A DNA stretch of 64,000 bases from Streptomyces sp. NBC_00576 (GTDB lineage: Bacteria; Actinomycetota; Actinomycetes; Streptomycetales; Streptomycetaceae): the NCBI RefSeq assembly GCF_036345175.1, contig NZ_CP107780.1, forward strand, positions 558,001 through 622,000, given 5' to 3'. Below, piece by piece: positions 1 to 9,163 of the stretch. Under the pieces are notes generated by a model. It was not told the DNA's origin. It saw nothing but the letters and a program-made list of their open reading frames with translations, and did no database searches. The translations under genes were made by a program, and so were the position numbers. Within the stretch, counting starts at the first letter, position 1, and every line of letters starts with the position of its first letter.

Positions 1-3000
1 GCGAGCTTCTCGGCGTGCGCGCGCACGGCGCGTTCGGCTACAGCCTGGGCGAGAGCAGCATGCTGTTCGCCACCGGCGGCTGGCAGCGTTCGGCGCGCCG
101 GGACGACCGGATCAGCGCCACTCCCCTGTTCCGCGACCGGCTGTCCGGGCCCCGCCGTACCGTGCGCGAGCTGTGGCAACTGCCCAAGGACACACCGGAC
201 GAGGCCGTGTGGGGCAGCTTTGTGCTGCTGGAGTCGGCGGACCTGATCACGGCGGCGCTCTCCCGCACCAACACCCCCTACGACAAAGTGTTCCTGACGC
301 ACGTCAACACCCCGCGCGAGGCGGTGATCGCGGGTGATCCGGCGCAATGCCGGTCTCTGATAAAGGAGTTGGGCTGCCCGTCGGCGCGCTCCCCGGTCGG
401 CTCGGTGATGCACTGCCCGGTGGTGGACGCGGAGTTGGCCGGCCTCGCCGAACTCAACGACCATCCGACGGGTTCGCCGGGCGACCTCGATCTGCTGAGC
501 GCGTACGACTACGGCTGCGTGCCCGAGCTGGAGCGTTCGGAGGTGGCCCGGCGGATCGCGCGGACCCTGCGCGCCGCGATCGACTTCCCGCGTCTGGTGC
601 GCACCGCGTACGACCGGGGTTTCCGGTACTTCGTCGAGGTCGGTCCGGGCGCCACCTGCACCCGGTGGGTGCACGACACCCTCGGCGACGCCGAGCACGT
701 GGCGATGCCGGTGAACCGGCGCGGTGTCCCCGCCGCGCGCTCCGTGGCCCAGCTGGCGGCCCGGCTCGCCGCGCACGGGCTGCCGGTGGACCTGGCGGCA
801 CTGCTCGGTCCGGAGCCGGCGCCGGCCGCCCGACCGGCCCGGCTGCGGGTACCGGTCGGCGGCGGCGTGCCCATCCCGGCGGGCATCGCGGCGCGGGTGG
901 CGGCGGCCTCGCCGGTCCTCGCCACCGCTGCGTGCGCCGAGCCCGCAACTGTCGGCGCGGTTGCCGTGTACGGCTCAACGGAGCTTGTTCCCACGGCAGT
1001 TGATGTCAAGGACGCCCGACCCGCCCGTACAGCGGCCGACCTGGAGGTACCCGCCCCGATGCCCGCCGACCCGAGCCTCGACGACATCGAGGTCATCACC
1101 TTCGACGGCGAACCGATCGCCTTCCTGCCCTGGACGGAACCGGCCGCACCGACTCCGGCGCCCGTCCACCCGTCCGTCGTACCCGTACCCGCCGTCCCCG
1201 TCGCACCGACACCAGCTCACACGCCCGTCGCTGCCCCGCCTTCCGGGTGGTCGTCGCGAAGCGCCGCCGGCGATCTCGTACGGGAGATTCGGCAGCAGAT
1301 GGTGGCCACGCACTCGGTGGTGATGGAGACGCAGCGCGTCCTCCAGGAGAACACCCTGGCCCGTACGGAGGCGCTGCTCGAAGCGGCCTTCGGGTCCGCG
1401 CCCGCCACGGCGCCCGCCGCCCCGCCATTGCCCCCGCCCGCTCTCCCCAGCGGCCCGCCGCCGCCCGCAGCCATCGAAGCCGCGCCCCAACCCGCCCATC
1501 CCCCCAAGGCCCCCGGTGTCATCTGGGACGAGGCGCAGCTCCTCGCCTTCGCCACCGGCCGGATCACGGACGTGTTCGGCCCCGAGTTCGCGGCTATCGA
1601 CGGCTACGCGAAGCGCGTCCGGTTGCCCGCACCCCCGTACCACTTCGTCACCCGGGTCACCGACCTTCGGGCGGAGACCGGCGTCTACGAACCCTCGTTC
1701 ATCCGCACCGAGTACGACGTGCCGAAGGACGCCTGGTACGCGGTGGACGGTGGGGTGCCGCCGGCCGTGGCCATCGAGGCGGGACAGTGCGACCTGCTGC
1801 TCATCAGCTATCTCGGCATCGACTTCCGCAACAAGGGCGAGCGGGTCTACCGGCTCCTCGACAGCACCCTCGTCTTCCACGGCGACCTGCCGAGGACCGG
1901 CCAGACCCTGCGCTACGACATCTCCATCAATCGATTCATCCGCCAGGGCGACACCACGCTCTTCTTCTTCAGCTACCTCTGCTACGCCGACGGCGAGCTG
2001 ATCCTCGAACTCAAGGACGCCAGCGCCGGGTTCTTCACTCAGGCCGAACTCGACACGCCGTTGGGCGTCGTCGTCACCGAACGGGACAGGAAGCGCCGCG
2101 CCGCGCTGACCAGGACCTCCTTCAAGCCGCTGGCCGACACCGAGAAGAACCGGCTCACCGCCGCCGACCTGGAGTTGCTGGCAGCGGGGAAGCCCGGCGA
2201 GGTGTTCGGGCCGCATCACGCCCAGGACGCCGGCCTCAACCCGGCGCTGCGGCTGCCCGACGCACGGCTGCGCATGGTCGACGAGATCCTCATCGACCGT
2301 ACGGGCGGGCCTCGCGGGCTCGGTGCGATCACCGCTCACAAGCGGCTGGAGCCGGACGCCTGGTATTTCGAGTGCCACTTCCCCGACGACCCGGTGCTGG
2401 CCGGGTCGATGGTGGCGGAGGGTGCCGTCCAGACCCTCCAGGCGTACCTGCTCCACCAGGGCATGCATCTGGTGCTGCCCGATGCCCGCTTCCAGACGAT
2501 CGTCGGGCTGGAGACGGAGGTGCAGGTGCGTGGCCAGATCACGCCGCAGCACCGGGAGATCCGGTACGAGATCGAGGTCATGGAGCTGACGCTGCTGCCG
2601 CGTCCCTCCGTCGTCGCGGACATCCTCGTGTACCTGGGCGACAAGCCGGTGATCCGGATGCGTAACTTCGGTATCCAGATCCGCGAGAAGGACGGTACGC
2701 CGTACCGGGCCGGCCCCGGCGGCATCCCGGAGTTCCTCGGCCGCCGAAACCGCGCCGGTGAGCCCGCGCTGATCAACGAACTCCATCTGGCACACGCCGC
2801 GAAGGGCGACCTCGGTACGGCGATGGGCCCCGAGTTCGACGTGTACAAGGACAGCAGGGCCCCGTACATCCCCAACGGGGACTTCCAGTTCGTGGACCGG
2901 ATCATGCAACTCACGGGCAAACGCGGTGAGTTGAAGCCGGGCGCGGAGATGGTGACGGAGTACGACTCACCGGCGGACGCCTGGTACTACCGCGAGAACG

Positions 3001-3914
3001 CGCATCCCCACCTGCCGAACTGCGTGCTGATGGAGACCTCCCTCCAGGCGGCCATCCTCAACGGCTACTACCTGGGCGCCACGCTGAAGCAGCCCGAGAC
3101 CGAGTACTCGATCCGCAACCTCGACGGCAAAGCGACGTACGTCAAGGACATCGACCTGCGCGGCCGGACGATCCGCCATCACTCCACGCTGCTGATGACA
3201 AGTGCCGTGTCCGGTGCGGTACTTCAGAACTTCAAGTACGAACTCTCCGCCGACGGCGAGGTCTTCTACACCGGCGAGTCGCTGTTCGGCTACTTCAGCG
3301 AGGCCGCGCTCACCAACCAGGTGGGCCTGGACAACGGAACGTACGTCGCGCCCTGGATCGAGCAGGAGAAGCCGGCCGCCTCCCGCATCCGCCGTATCGA
3401 ACTCCCCGACGACGCGCCCGCGTTCACCGACCCGACCGGCGGCCGACTGCACCTGCCCGGCGGCCACTACCACCTCGTCGACCACGTCGACCTGGTGACG
3501 GACGGCGGCAGGCACGGCGCCGGGTACCTCCATGGATACCGCCAGGTCCGGCCCGACGAGTGGTACTTCGACTGCCACTTCCACCGCGACCCGGTGATGC
3601 CCGGCTCGCTCGGAGTGGAGGCGATCCTCCAGGGGCTGCGCCTGTTCGTCCTGGAACAGGGCCTCGCCCAGGGAATCGAGAACCCCCGGTTCGGTCTCGC
3701 CGTGGACGTGCCGACGAGCTGGAAGTACCGGGGCCAGATCCTGCGCCACGACGGGGAGTTGAGCTTCGACGTCCACGTCAAGGAGGTCCGCCGGGACGGT
3801 GATCGGCTCGTGGTGATCGCGGACGCCGACCTGTGGAAGCCGGGGCTGCGCATCTACGAACTCACCGACGTGGCCATCGAGGTCAGCCCCGACACCATCC
3901 GCGACCGGGCCTGA
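1..3914 (+). CDS. PUFA-type fatty acid synthase subunit, acyltransferase plus dehydratase part (5' end missing)
   Basis: This is the 3' part of a large iterative fatty-acid/polyketide synthase subunit. The frame is already open at base 3, so the true start and any ketosynthase domain lie to the left. Counting from the GTG at 15, GYSLGE (residues 8-13) is the acyltransferase nucleophile elbow and the AT region runs to about 260. An Ala/Pro-rich linker (about 260-505) with one helical stretch follows. Four hot-dog segments fill 505-1290. Two carry the FabA-type WYF(E/D)CHF..DPV motif with catalytic His788 and His1188; the other two lack it and look structural. Tandem FabA-like dehydratases are typical of PfaC-type PUFA synthases. 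The PfaD gene starts 26 bp downstream. The assignment to a PUFA/hgl-like synthase is strong; the product cannot be told from sequence. Confidence 0.85.
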   Translation, partial: ELLGVRAHGAFGYSLGESSMLFATGGWQRSARRDDRISATPLFRDRLSGPRRTVRELWQLPKDTPDEAVWGSFVLLESADLITAALSRTNTPYDKVFLTHVNTPREAVIAGDPAQCRSLIKELGCPSARSPVGSVMHCPVVDAELAGLAELNDHPTGSPGDLDLLSAYDYGCVPELERSEVARRIARTLRAAIDFPRLVRTAYDRGFRYFVEVGPGATCTRWVHDTLGDAEHVAMPVNRRGVPAARSVAQLAARLAAHGLPVDLAALLGPEPAPAARPARLRVPVGGGVPIPAGIAARVAAASPVLATAACAEPATVGAVAVYGSTELVPTAVDVKDARPARTAADLEVPAPMPADPSLDDIEVITFDGEPIAFLPWTEPAAPTPAPVHPSVVPVPAVPVAPTPAHTPVAAPPSGWSSRSAAGDLVREIRQQMVATHSVVMETQRVLQENTLARTEALLEAAFGSAPATAPAAPPLPPPALPSGPPPPAAIEAAPQPAHPPKAPGVIWDEAQLLAFATGRITDVFGPEFAAIDGYAKRVRLPAPPYHFVTRVTDLRAETGVYEPSFIRTEYDVPKDAWYAVDGGVPPAVAIEAGQCDLLLISYLGIDFRNKGERVYRLLDSTLVFHGDLPRTGQTLRYDISINRFIRQGDTTLFFFSYLCYADGELILELKDASAGFFTQAELDTPLGVVVTERDRKRRAALTRTSFKPLADTEKNRLTAADLELLAAGKPGEVFGPHHAQDAGLNPALRLPDARLRMVDEILIDRTGGPRGLGAITAHKRLEPDAWYFECHFPDDPVLAGSMVAEGAVQTLQAYLLHQGMHLVLPDARFQTIVGLETEVQVRGQITPQHREIRYEIEVMELTLLPRPSVVADILVYLGDKPVIRMRNFGIQIREKDGTPYRAGPGGIPEFLGRRNRAGEPALINELHLAHAAKGDLGTAMGPEFDVYKDSRAPYIPNGDFQFVDRIMQLTGKRGELKPGAEMVTEYDSPADAWYYRENAHPHLPNCVLMETSLQAAILNGYYLGATLKQPETEYSIRNLDGKATYVKDIDLRGRTIRHHSTLLMTSAVSGAVLQNFKYELSADGEVFYTGESLFGYFSEAALTNQVGLDNGTYVAPWIEQEKPAASRIRRIELPDDAPAFTDPTGGRLHLPGGHYHLVDHVDLVTDGGRHGAGYLHGYRQVRPDEWYFDCHFHRDPVMPGSLGVEAILQGLRLFVLEQGLAQGIENPRFGLAVDVPTSWKYRGQILRHDGELSFDVHVKEVRRDGDRLVVIADADLWKPGLRIYELTDVAIEVSPDTIRDRA

Positions 3915-3940
3915 CCGGCTCAGAGGAGACGACCCCGACC

Positions 3941-5557
3941 ATGCACACCCAGACCACTCCTCTGCGGTGGTACGGAGACAGCAGTCCCGGCACCGACCCG
4001 GCCGGCATCTACCAGTCCCTCGCCGACCTCGACCGGCCCGCCTTCGTCGTCCGCACGCCGACCGGCATCGGTGCCGTCTCCGGCGGCCGGGCCACACCGG
4101 GCGAGGGGTTCCCCCTCCTGGCCGCCGCTTCTCCACTGCCTCCACGCGCCCTCGGTTCCCCCGCGTTCCTGGCCGCGCACGGCGTCCGGTACGCCTATAT
4201 GGCGGGCGCGATGGCGGGCGGCATCGCCTCGGCCGACCTGGTGATCGCCCTGGCCAGAGAGGGCTTCCTCGCCTCCTACGGGGCGGCCGGCCTGCTGCCC
4301 GAGACCATCGAGAAGGCGCTCACCCGCTTCGCCGCCGAGATCCCGGGACTGCCGTACGCGGTGAATCTGATCCACAGTCCGAGCGAGGAGCGCCTGGAGC
4401 GGGAGGCCGTGGAACTCTTCCTGCGGTACGGGGTGCGGTGTGTGGAGGCGTCGGCCTTCATGAGCCTCAGCCCGCACGTGGTGCGTTACCGGCTGGCCGG
4501 CCTGCGCCGCGGCCCGGCCGGGGAGGTCGTCGCCGCACACCGTCTCATCGCGAAGATCTCCCGCCCCGAGACGGCGGAACGCTTCATGCGCCCCGCGCCT
4601 GCGGCCGTCGTCAGCGCCCTCCTCTCCGAGGGTCTGATCACCGCCGAGCAGGCGGACCTGGCGAAGTACGTCCCGATGGCCGACGACATCACGGTCGAGG
4701 GCGACTCGGGCGGCCACACCGACCGCCGCCCGATCACCGCCCTCCTCCCGACGATCCTCCGGCTGCGCGACACCGTGCAGCACGACCACCGCTACCCCAC
4801 CCCGATCCGGGTGGGCGCCGCAGGCGGCCTCGGGTGTCCCTCCTCCATCGCGGCCGCGTTCACCATGGGCGCCGCCTATGTGGTCACCGGGTCGGTCAAC
4901 CAGTCGTGCGTGGAGTCGGGCGCGTCGAAGCCGACGAAGGCACTGCTGGCAGACGCGGGCATCGCGGACTGCGAGATGGCGCCGGCCGCCGACATGTTCG
5001 AAATGGGCGTGGAACTCCAGGTGTTGAAGAAGGGCACCCTGTTCCCGATGCGCGCCAAGCGGCTGTACGAGCTGTACCAGACGTACGACGGCCTGGAGTC
5101 GCTGCCCGCCAGCGAACGCGACCGCCTGGAGAAGCAGATCCTGCGCCGCCCGCTGGAGGACGTCTGGCAGGAGTGCGTCGGCTACTTCGGCCGGCGTGAT
5201 CCCGAACAGGTGGCCCGCGCCGCCGAGAACCCGAAGCGGCGGATGGCGTTGGTGTTCCGCTGGTATCTCGGGATGGCGTCCCGCTGGTCGACGGTCGGCG
5301 ACCCGGACCGTGTTCTCGACTACCAGGTGTGGTGCGGCCCGGCGATGGGCGCGTTCAACGACTGGGTCACCGCCAGCTATCTCAAGGCTCCGGGCAATCG
5401 CCGGGTCGCGGACGTGGCCCACCACCTCATGCGCGGCGCCGCGTTCCACACCCGCCTGGCCCACCTGCGCGTCTCCGGTGTGCGGATTCCGGCGTCGGCG
5501 GCCGACTACCGTCCCGTTCCCCTGGAACCGCAGGTGGAGCTGGAGGGGTCCCGATGA
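3941..5557 (+). CDS. pfaD: PfaD-family trans-acting enoyl reductase of PUFA/polyketide synthesis
   Basis: This is a 538-residue FMN-dependent enoyl reductase of the PfaD family (2-nitropropane-dioxygenase-like TIM barrel), which reduces double bonds on the carrier-bound chain in trans. A glycine-rich phosphate-binding region (GAAGGLGCPSS, around residues 290-300) is followed by MGAAYVVTGSVNQ, the usual FMN-binding signature. The N-terminus (WYG, then residues about 15-70) and the long helical C-terminus match PfaD rather than simple nitronate monooxygenases. The ATG at 3941 is preceded by an agaggag Shine-Dalgarno sequence. The stop overlaps the next start (ATGA at 5554), implying translational coupling with the acyl-CoA dehydrogenases. 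Confidence 0.9.
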   Translation: MHTQTTPLRWYGDSSPGTDPAGIYQSLADLDRPAFVVRTPTGIGAVSGGRATPGEGFPLLAAASPLPPRALGSPAFLAAHGVRYAYMAGAMAGGIASADLVIALAREGFLASYGAAGLLPETIEKALTRFAAEIPGLPYAVNLIHSPSEERLEREAVELFLRYGVRCVEASAFMSLSPHVVRYRLAGLRRGPAGEVVAAHRLIAKISRPETAERFMRPAPAAVVSALLSEGLITAEQADLAKYVPMADDITVEGDSGGHTDRRPITALLPTILRLRDTVQHDHRYPTPIRVGAAGGLGCPSSIAAAFTMGAAYVVTGSVNQSCVESGASKPTKALLADAGIADCEMAPAADMFEMGVELQVLKKGTLFPMRAKRLYELYQTYDGLESLPASERDRLEKQILRRPLEDVWQECVGYFGRRDPEQVARAAENPKRRMALVFRWYLGMASRWSTVGDPDRVLDYQVWCGPAMGAFNDWVTASYLKAPGNRRVADVAHHLMRGAAFHTRLAHLRVSGVRIPASAADYRPVPLEPQVELEGSR

Positions 5558-7344
5558 GCGCGCCGACCGTTGAGGAGATCGAGCGCCTGCTGGGCGATCC
5601 GTACGACGCGGACAACCCGTACGGATTCGCGGCGGCCGTCCGCCGGGACGAACAGGACGCGTTCCCCGAGGAGTTGTGCGGTGCGCTGCGCGAGGCCGGC
5701 TTCCACCTCAACTACCTGCCTACGGAATGGGGCGGCCGGTTCGAGTCCTTCGAGCACAGCATGGTCGTGGTCCGCGCCGCCGCCCGCCGGGACCTGAACA
5801 TCATGCCGGGCACCATGTTCGGCATCACCGCGGCGACCTGTCTGGCGCTGCACGGCTCGCCGGAGCAGCAGAAACACGTGGCGGAGATCCTCGGCAGGGG
5901 AGGCGCGGTGGGCTTCGCCCTGTCGGAGGCCGACCATGGCAGCGATCTGCTCGCCAACACCGTCCGCCTCGAACCGGCCGCGGACGGCTGGGAGTTGACG
6001 GGCGAGAAGTGGATGGTGGGCCTGGGCCGCCGCTGCGAGGCCCTGTATCTGGTGGCGCGGACGGGCGGGCGGGGGCCGGGCGCGTTCTCGGCGGTGCTGC
6101 TCGACCTGCCCAAAGACGTCGAGCGCAGCCGGGCCGTTCCCACCTCCGGCATGCGTGGCATCGACTTCGCCCACCTCCGCTTCGACCGCTTCCCGGTCCC
6201 CGCCGAGGCGTTGGTGGGTCACGAGGGCCAGGCGCTGGAGTCGGTCATGAAGGCTCAGCAGGTGGTCCGGGTGATGAGCATGGCCGGCAGCCTCGGCTGC
6301 GCCGACACGGCCCTGCGCCTGACCCTGGACTTCGCGACGGCCCGTCAGGTCGGCCGCACAACGGTACGCGAATCCCCGTACCCCAGACGGGAGTTGGCGG
6401 TCGCGTCGGCCGCGCTCCTGGCGGCGGACGTCACGGCGCTGACCGCCGCGCGGGGCATCCATGTGTTCCCGGAGGTGTTCAGCGTCTGGGGCTGCGCCGC
6501 GAAGCACGTGGTCGCGGAGAACACCGAGGACCTGATCCGCCGCTGTGCCACGGTCCTGGCCACCCGCTCGGTACTCCGCACGGAGGGCCCGGGCGACGGC
6601 CTGTTCCAGAAACTCCAGCGAGACACGGCAATGGTGAGGGTGGTGGACACGAGCACCCTGGCAAACCTCCGCGCATACGCCGCTCAACTTCCCACCCTGG
6701 CCCAGAGCAACCACCCCAGGGGCGCGGGGAACTGCGCGAACAGCCACGACAGCGCAGCACCCGCCAACACACCCCACCCCCCACGGCGGGAAGACACCGA
6801 CCTCATACGCGCCGTCTTCGATCTCACCGAACCCCTCCCCCCGTACACCCCCGAACACCTGGACCTGACCGCCCGAGGCAAGTCCCCCATAACCACAGCC
6901 CTGTTCGACATCGCACCCCAAGCAACAACCACCCTCACAGACCACGGCGACCAAACCACCGCAGCCCTGATAACCCGCCTCACCACCGCCCTCACCAAAC
7001 TCACGGAAGACACAACGACGGCCGACCGAGACACAGGCCTCGTAGATCTGGCGGACCGCTTCGCCCACCTACACGCCGCCGCCTGCTGCCTCCTCCTCTG
7101 GTGGGCCAACCCCACCCGCCCCTTGTTCGGGGCGCCACCCGGCGACACCCGCTGGCTCGCCGCCTGCCTCGCCTACCTCCTCGCCCGAGCGGACGGCACC
7201 GACCCGCGCCGGGAGGCCCCCGCCCTCCTCCCCGCCCTGGACATCACCACGGAACTGCACACCCGCAACCGCCTCTTCTGCGCACACCCGGAACAACTTG
7301 CACCGCACACCGAACTCGCCCCCGAACCAGCCGCCGACCACTGA
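5554..7344 (+). CDS. Acyl-CoA dehydrogenase family protein 1 of the PUFA-like cluster
   Basis: This is a 596-residue flavin-dependent acyl-CoA dehydrogenase-like protein, probably oxidising or desaturating an acyl thioester made by the neighbouring synthase. The family middle-domain signature GFALSEADHGSDLLAN, with GEKWMVGLG downstream, lies near residues 120-160. It is longer than ordinary ACADs (about 380-400 aa) because of a C-terminal extension also present in the next gene, of the same length, pointing to tandem duplication. The start overlaps pfaD (ATGA). Oddities: about residues 385-405 are encoded by a piece resembling a common intergenic Streptomyces repeat (6714-6750), and the downstream coding strand (6780-7344) becomes strikingly C/A-rich and G-poor, unlike its neighbours. 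Confidence 0.85.
   Translation: MSAPTVEEIERLLGDPYDADNPYGFAAAVRRDEQDAFPEELCGALREAGFHLNYLPTEWGGRFESFEHSMVVVRAAARRDLNIMPGTMFGITAATCLALHGSPEQQKHVAEILGRGGAVGFALSEADHGSDLLANTVRLEPAADGWELTGEKWMVGLGRRCEALYLVARTGGRGPGAFSAVLLDLPKDVERSRAVPTSGMRGIDFAHLRFDRFPVPAEALVGHEGQALESVMKAQQVVRVMSMAGSLGCADTALRLTLDFATARQVGRTTVRESPYPRRELAVASAALLAADVTALTAARGIHVFPEVFSVWGCAAKHVVAENTEDLIRRCATVLATRSVLRTEGPGDGLFQKLQRDTAMVRVVDTSTLANLRAYAAQLPTLAQSNHPRGAGNCANSHDSAAPANTPHPPRREDTDLIRAVFDLTEPLPPYTPEHLDLTARGKSPITTALFDIAPQATTTLTDHGDQTTAALITRLTTALTKLTEDTTTADRDTGLVDLADRFAHLHAAACCLLLWWANPTRPLFGAPPGDTRWLAACLAYLLARADGTDPRREAPALLPALDITTELHTRNRLFCAHPEQLAPHTELAPEPAADH
6714..6750 (+). repeat. Intergenic-type Streptomyces repeat embedded in a coding sequence
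   Basis: The core ggggcgcggggaactgcgcg (6719-6738) with flanking CCCCA and AACAGCCACGAC matches, from memory, a short GC-rich repeat found in many copies between genes of Streptomyces genomes. It has a small inverted repeat (gcgc/gcgc). Here it lies in frame inside the acyl-CoA dehydrogenase and encodes about PRGAGNCANSHD in an interdomain linker. The paralogue starting at 7361 has an unrelated, shorter linker at the same place. Confidence 0.6.
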
Positions 7345-7360
7345 CCGTTGGGAGATTCCC

Positions 7361-9151
7361 GTGCCGAAGTCGGACCTCACGGAGCTGGCCGGGCGGCTGG
7401 AACGCCACCTGGGCGACCCGCACGACCCCACCAGCCGTATGCCGTACGCCCGCGTCCTCGAATACGACGAACGCGAGGACTATCCCTACGAGTTCGTGAA
7501 CCTTCTCCAACGCTGGGGCGCCCTGGACCACTCACTCCCCCGTGCCCAGGGCGGCAAGGCGGGTGATGTGGAGATCGGCTTCAACCTGATGCGGCTGATC
7601 GCCCGCCGGGATCCGACCACCGCGACCGCGTTCATCATCACCAGCCTCAGTTTCATGCCGGCCTGGGTGGCCGGAACCGACGACCAGAAGCGCGCGATGG
7701 TGGACTCCATCCGCAGCGGCAATCGCTACGCCTGGGGCCTGTCCGAGCGACGGCACGGCAGTGATCTGCTCGCCAACGAGATGACCGCCGAGAAGACGGA
7801 CGGCGGCTATCTCCTCACCGGGGAGAAGTGGCTGATCGGCAACGGCCGGGTCGCCGACGGGCTGACCATCCATGCGCGCACCGACCCTCGGGGCGGCCCC
7901 GGCGGCTACTCCGTCTTCGTCCTCGACAAACGACAGACCCCGGCCGGGACCGTGGACGAGCTGCCGCGGGAGCGCATGCACGGACTGCGCGGGCTCGACA
8001 TGAGCGGTTTCCGGCTCGACCGGGTCTTCGTGCCGGACTCGGCACTGCTCGGCCGTGAGGGACAGGGCCTGGAGATCGCGCTCAAGACCTCACAGACGGC
8101 CCGCGCCCTCATCAGCGGCATAGCCCTGTCGGCCGTGGACACCGGGCTGCGGGTCACGCTCGACTTCACCGAGGGGCGGACGGTCTTCGGCCGTACGGTC
8201 AGTGATGTCCCGTACTCCCGACGCCAGTTGGTGGAGTGCTTCGCGGATCTGATGGTCGCCGACGCGGTCAGTCTGGGCGCGGTGCGGGCCCTGCAGGTCG
8301 TGCCGGAACAGACCAGCGTGTGGTCGTCCGTCGTCAAGTACTTCGTACCGACGCTGCTGGAGCGCACCTTCTCCCAGCTCAACGTAGTACTCGGAGCGCG
8401 CTTCTATCTCCGCGACCATCCGCACTACGCGATCCACCAGAAGATGCTGCGCGATCTGCCCGTCGCCAACTTCGCCGACGGCAACACCGTCGTGAACCTC
8501 AAGAACATCGCGCTGCAGCTCGACGGGCTCCTGGCCACGGCCGCGACCGCCGACCAGGGACTCCGCGACGAGGCCGGCGAACGTGCGGCCGTACTCTTCG
8601 GCATCGACCGCGAGCTGCCCCTGTACCGGCCCTGGGACCAGGAGTTGTACAGCCGGGGCCGGGACGACGCCCTCCTCGCCGCGCCCGCCGCGCTCGTACG
8701 GCTGCGCCGGCTGGCCGGGGAGGCCAAGCGCGACGAGCGTGACCGGCTGACTCGGGCTGCGGACACGGCGGAGCAACTCCTCGCCGGGGCGGACTCGTTG
8801 CGCGAGCGGGTCACCTCGCTCAAAGCGTCGCTGGGCCGGGAGCACGGCCAATCGGCCGAACTCTTCGATCTGGCCAAGGAGTACTGCCTACTGCACGCCG
8901 CCGCCGCTTGCGTGCACACGTACGTCCACTCCGCCGCCGCACTGGAGGACCCGCTGCCCAGCGGTGCGCTGCTCCTCCTCCAACTGGAGCGTGTACGACG
9001 GCACTTGCGTCCTCACGAAGCCGTCACCGACGCCGGTGTCGTCGATGACGTGATGCGGGTGCTGCGGCATCTGCACCGGGAGAACCGGCTGTTCTCGTAC
9101 TGGCAGTTCCCCCTCGCTGATCGCGGCGAGCTGCCCGCCGCCGGGCTCTGA
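7361..9151 (+). CDS. Acyl-CoA dehydrogenase family protein 2 of the PUFA-like cluster
   Basis: This is a 596-residue acyl-CoA dehydrogenase-like flavoenzyme, paralogous to the preceding gene. It has the same middle-domain signature (AWGLSERRHGSDLLAN, then GEKWLIGNGR) and the same long C-terminal helical extension, ending in a similar HRENRLF motif (HTRNRLF in the partner). The two may form a heteromeric or two-step oxidation system acting on the synthase product; this is inferred from co-location. The GTG start at 7361 was chosen because ttgggag sits 6-12 bases upstream and the N-terminus then aligns with the paralogue. The gene begins 16 bp after the previous stop. Composition is ordinary throughout, unlike the 3' part of its partner. 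Confidence 0.87.
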   Translation: MPKSDLTELAGRLERHLGDPHDPTSRMPYARVLEYDEREDYPYEFVNLLQRWGALDHSLPRAQGGKAGDVEIGFNLMRLIARRDPTTATAFIITSLSFMPAWVAGTDDQKRAMVDSIRSGNRYAWGLSERRHGSDLLANEMTAEKTDGGYLLTGEKWLIGNGRVADGLTIHARTDPRGGPGGYSVFVLDKRQTPAGTVDELPRERMHGLRGLDMSGFRLDRVFVPDSALLGREGQGLEIALKTSQTARALISGIALSAVDTGLRVTLDFTEGRTVFGRTVSDVPYSRRQLVECFADLMVADAVSLGAVRALQVVPEQTSVWSSVVKYFVPTLLERTFSQLNVVLGARFYLRDHPHYAIHQKMLRDLPVANFADGNTVVNLKNIALQLDGLLATAATADQGLRDEAGERAAVLFGIDRELPLYRPWDQELYSRGRDDALLAAPAALVRLRRLAGEAKRDERDRLTRAADTAEQLLAGADSLRERVTSLKASLGREHGQSAELFDLAKEYCLLHAAAACVHTYVHSAAALEDPLPSGALLLLQLERVRRHLRPHEAVTDAGVVDDVMRVLRHLHRENRLFSYWQFPLADRGELPAAGL

Positions 9152-9163
9152 CCGGAGGGCCGG

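Noticed and set aside
975..2909. A 644-codon minus-strand open frame across the synthase gene
   Set aside because: It mirrors a real + strand gene with high GC third positions; its translation is Val/Asp/Gly/Arg-rich with no domain, and it has no ribosome site.
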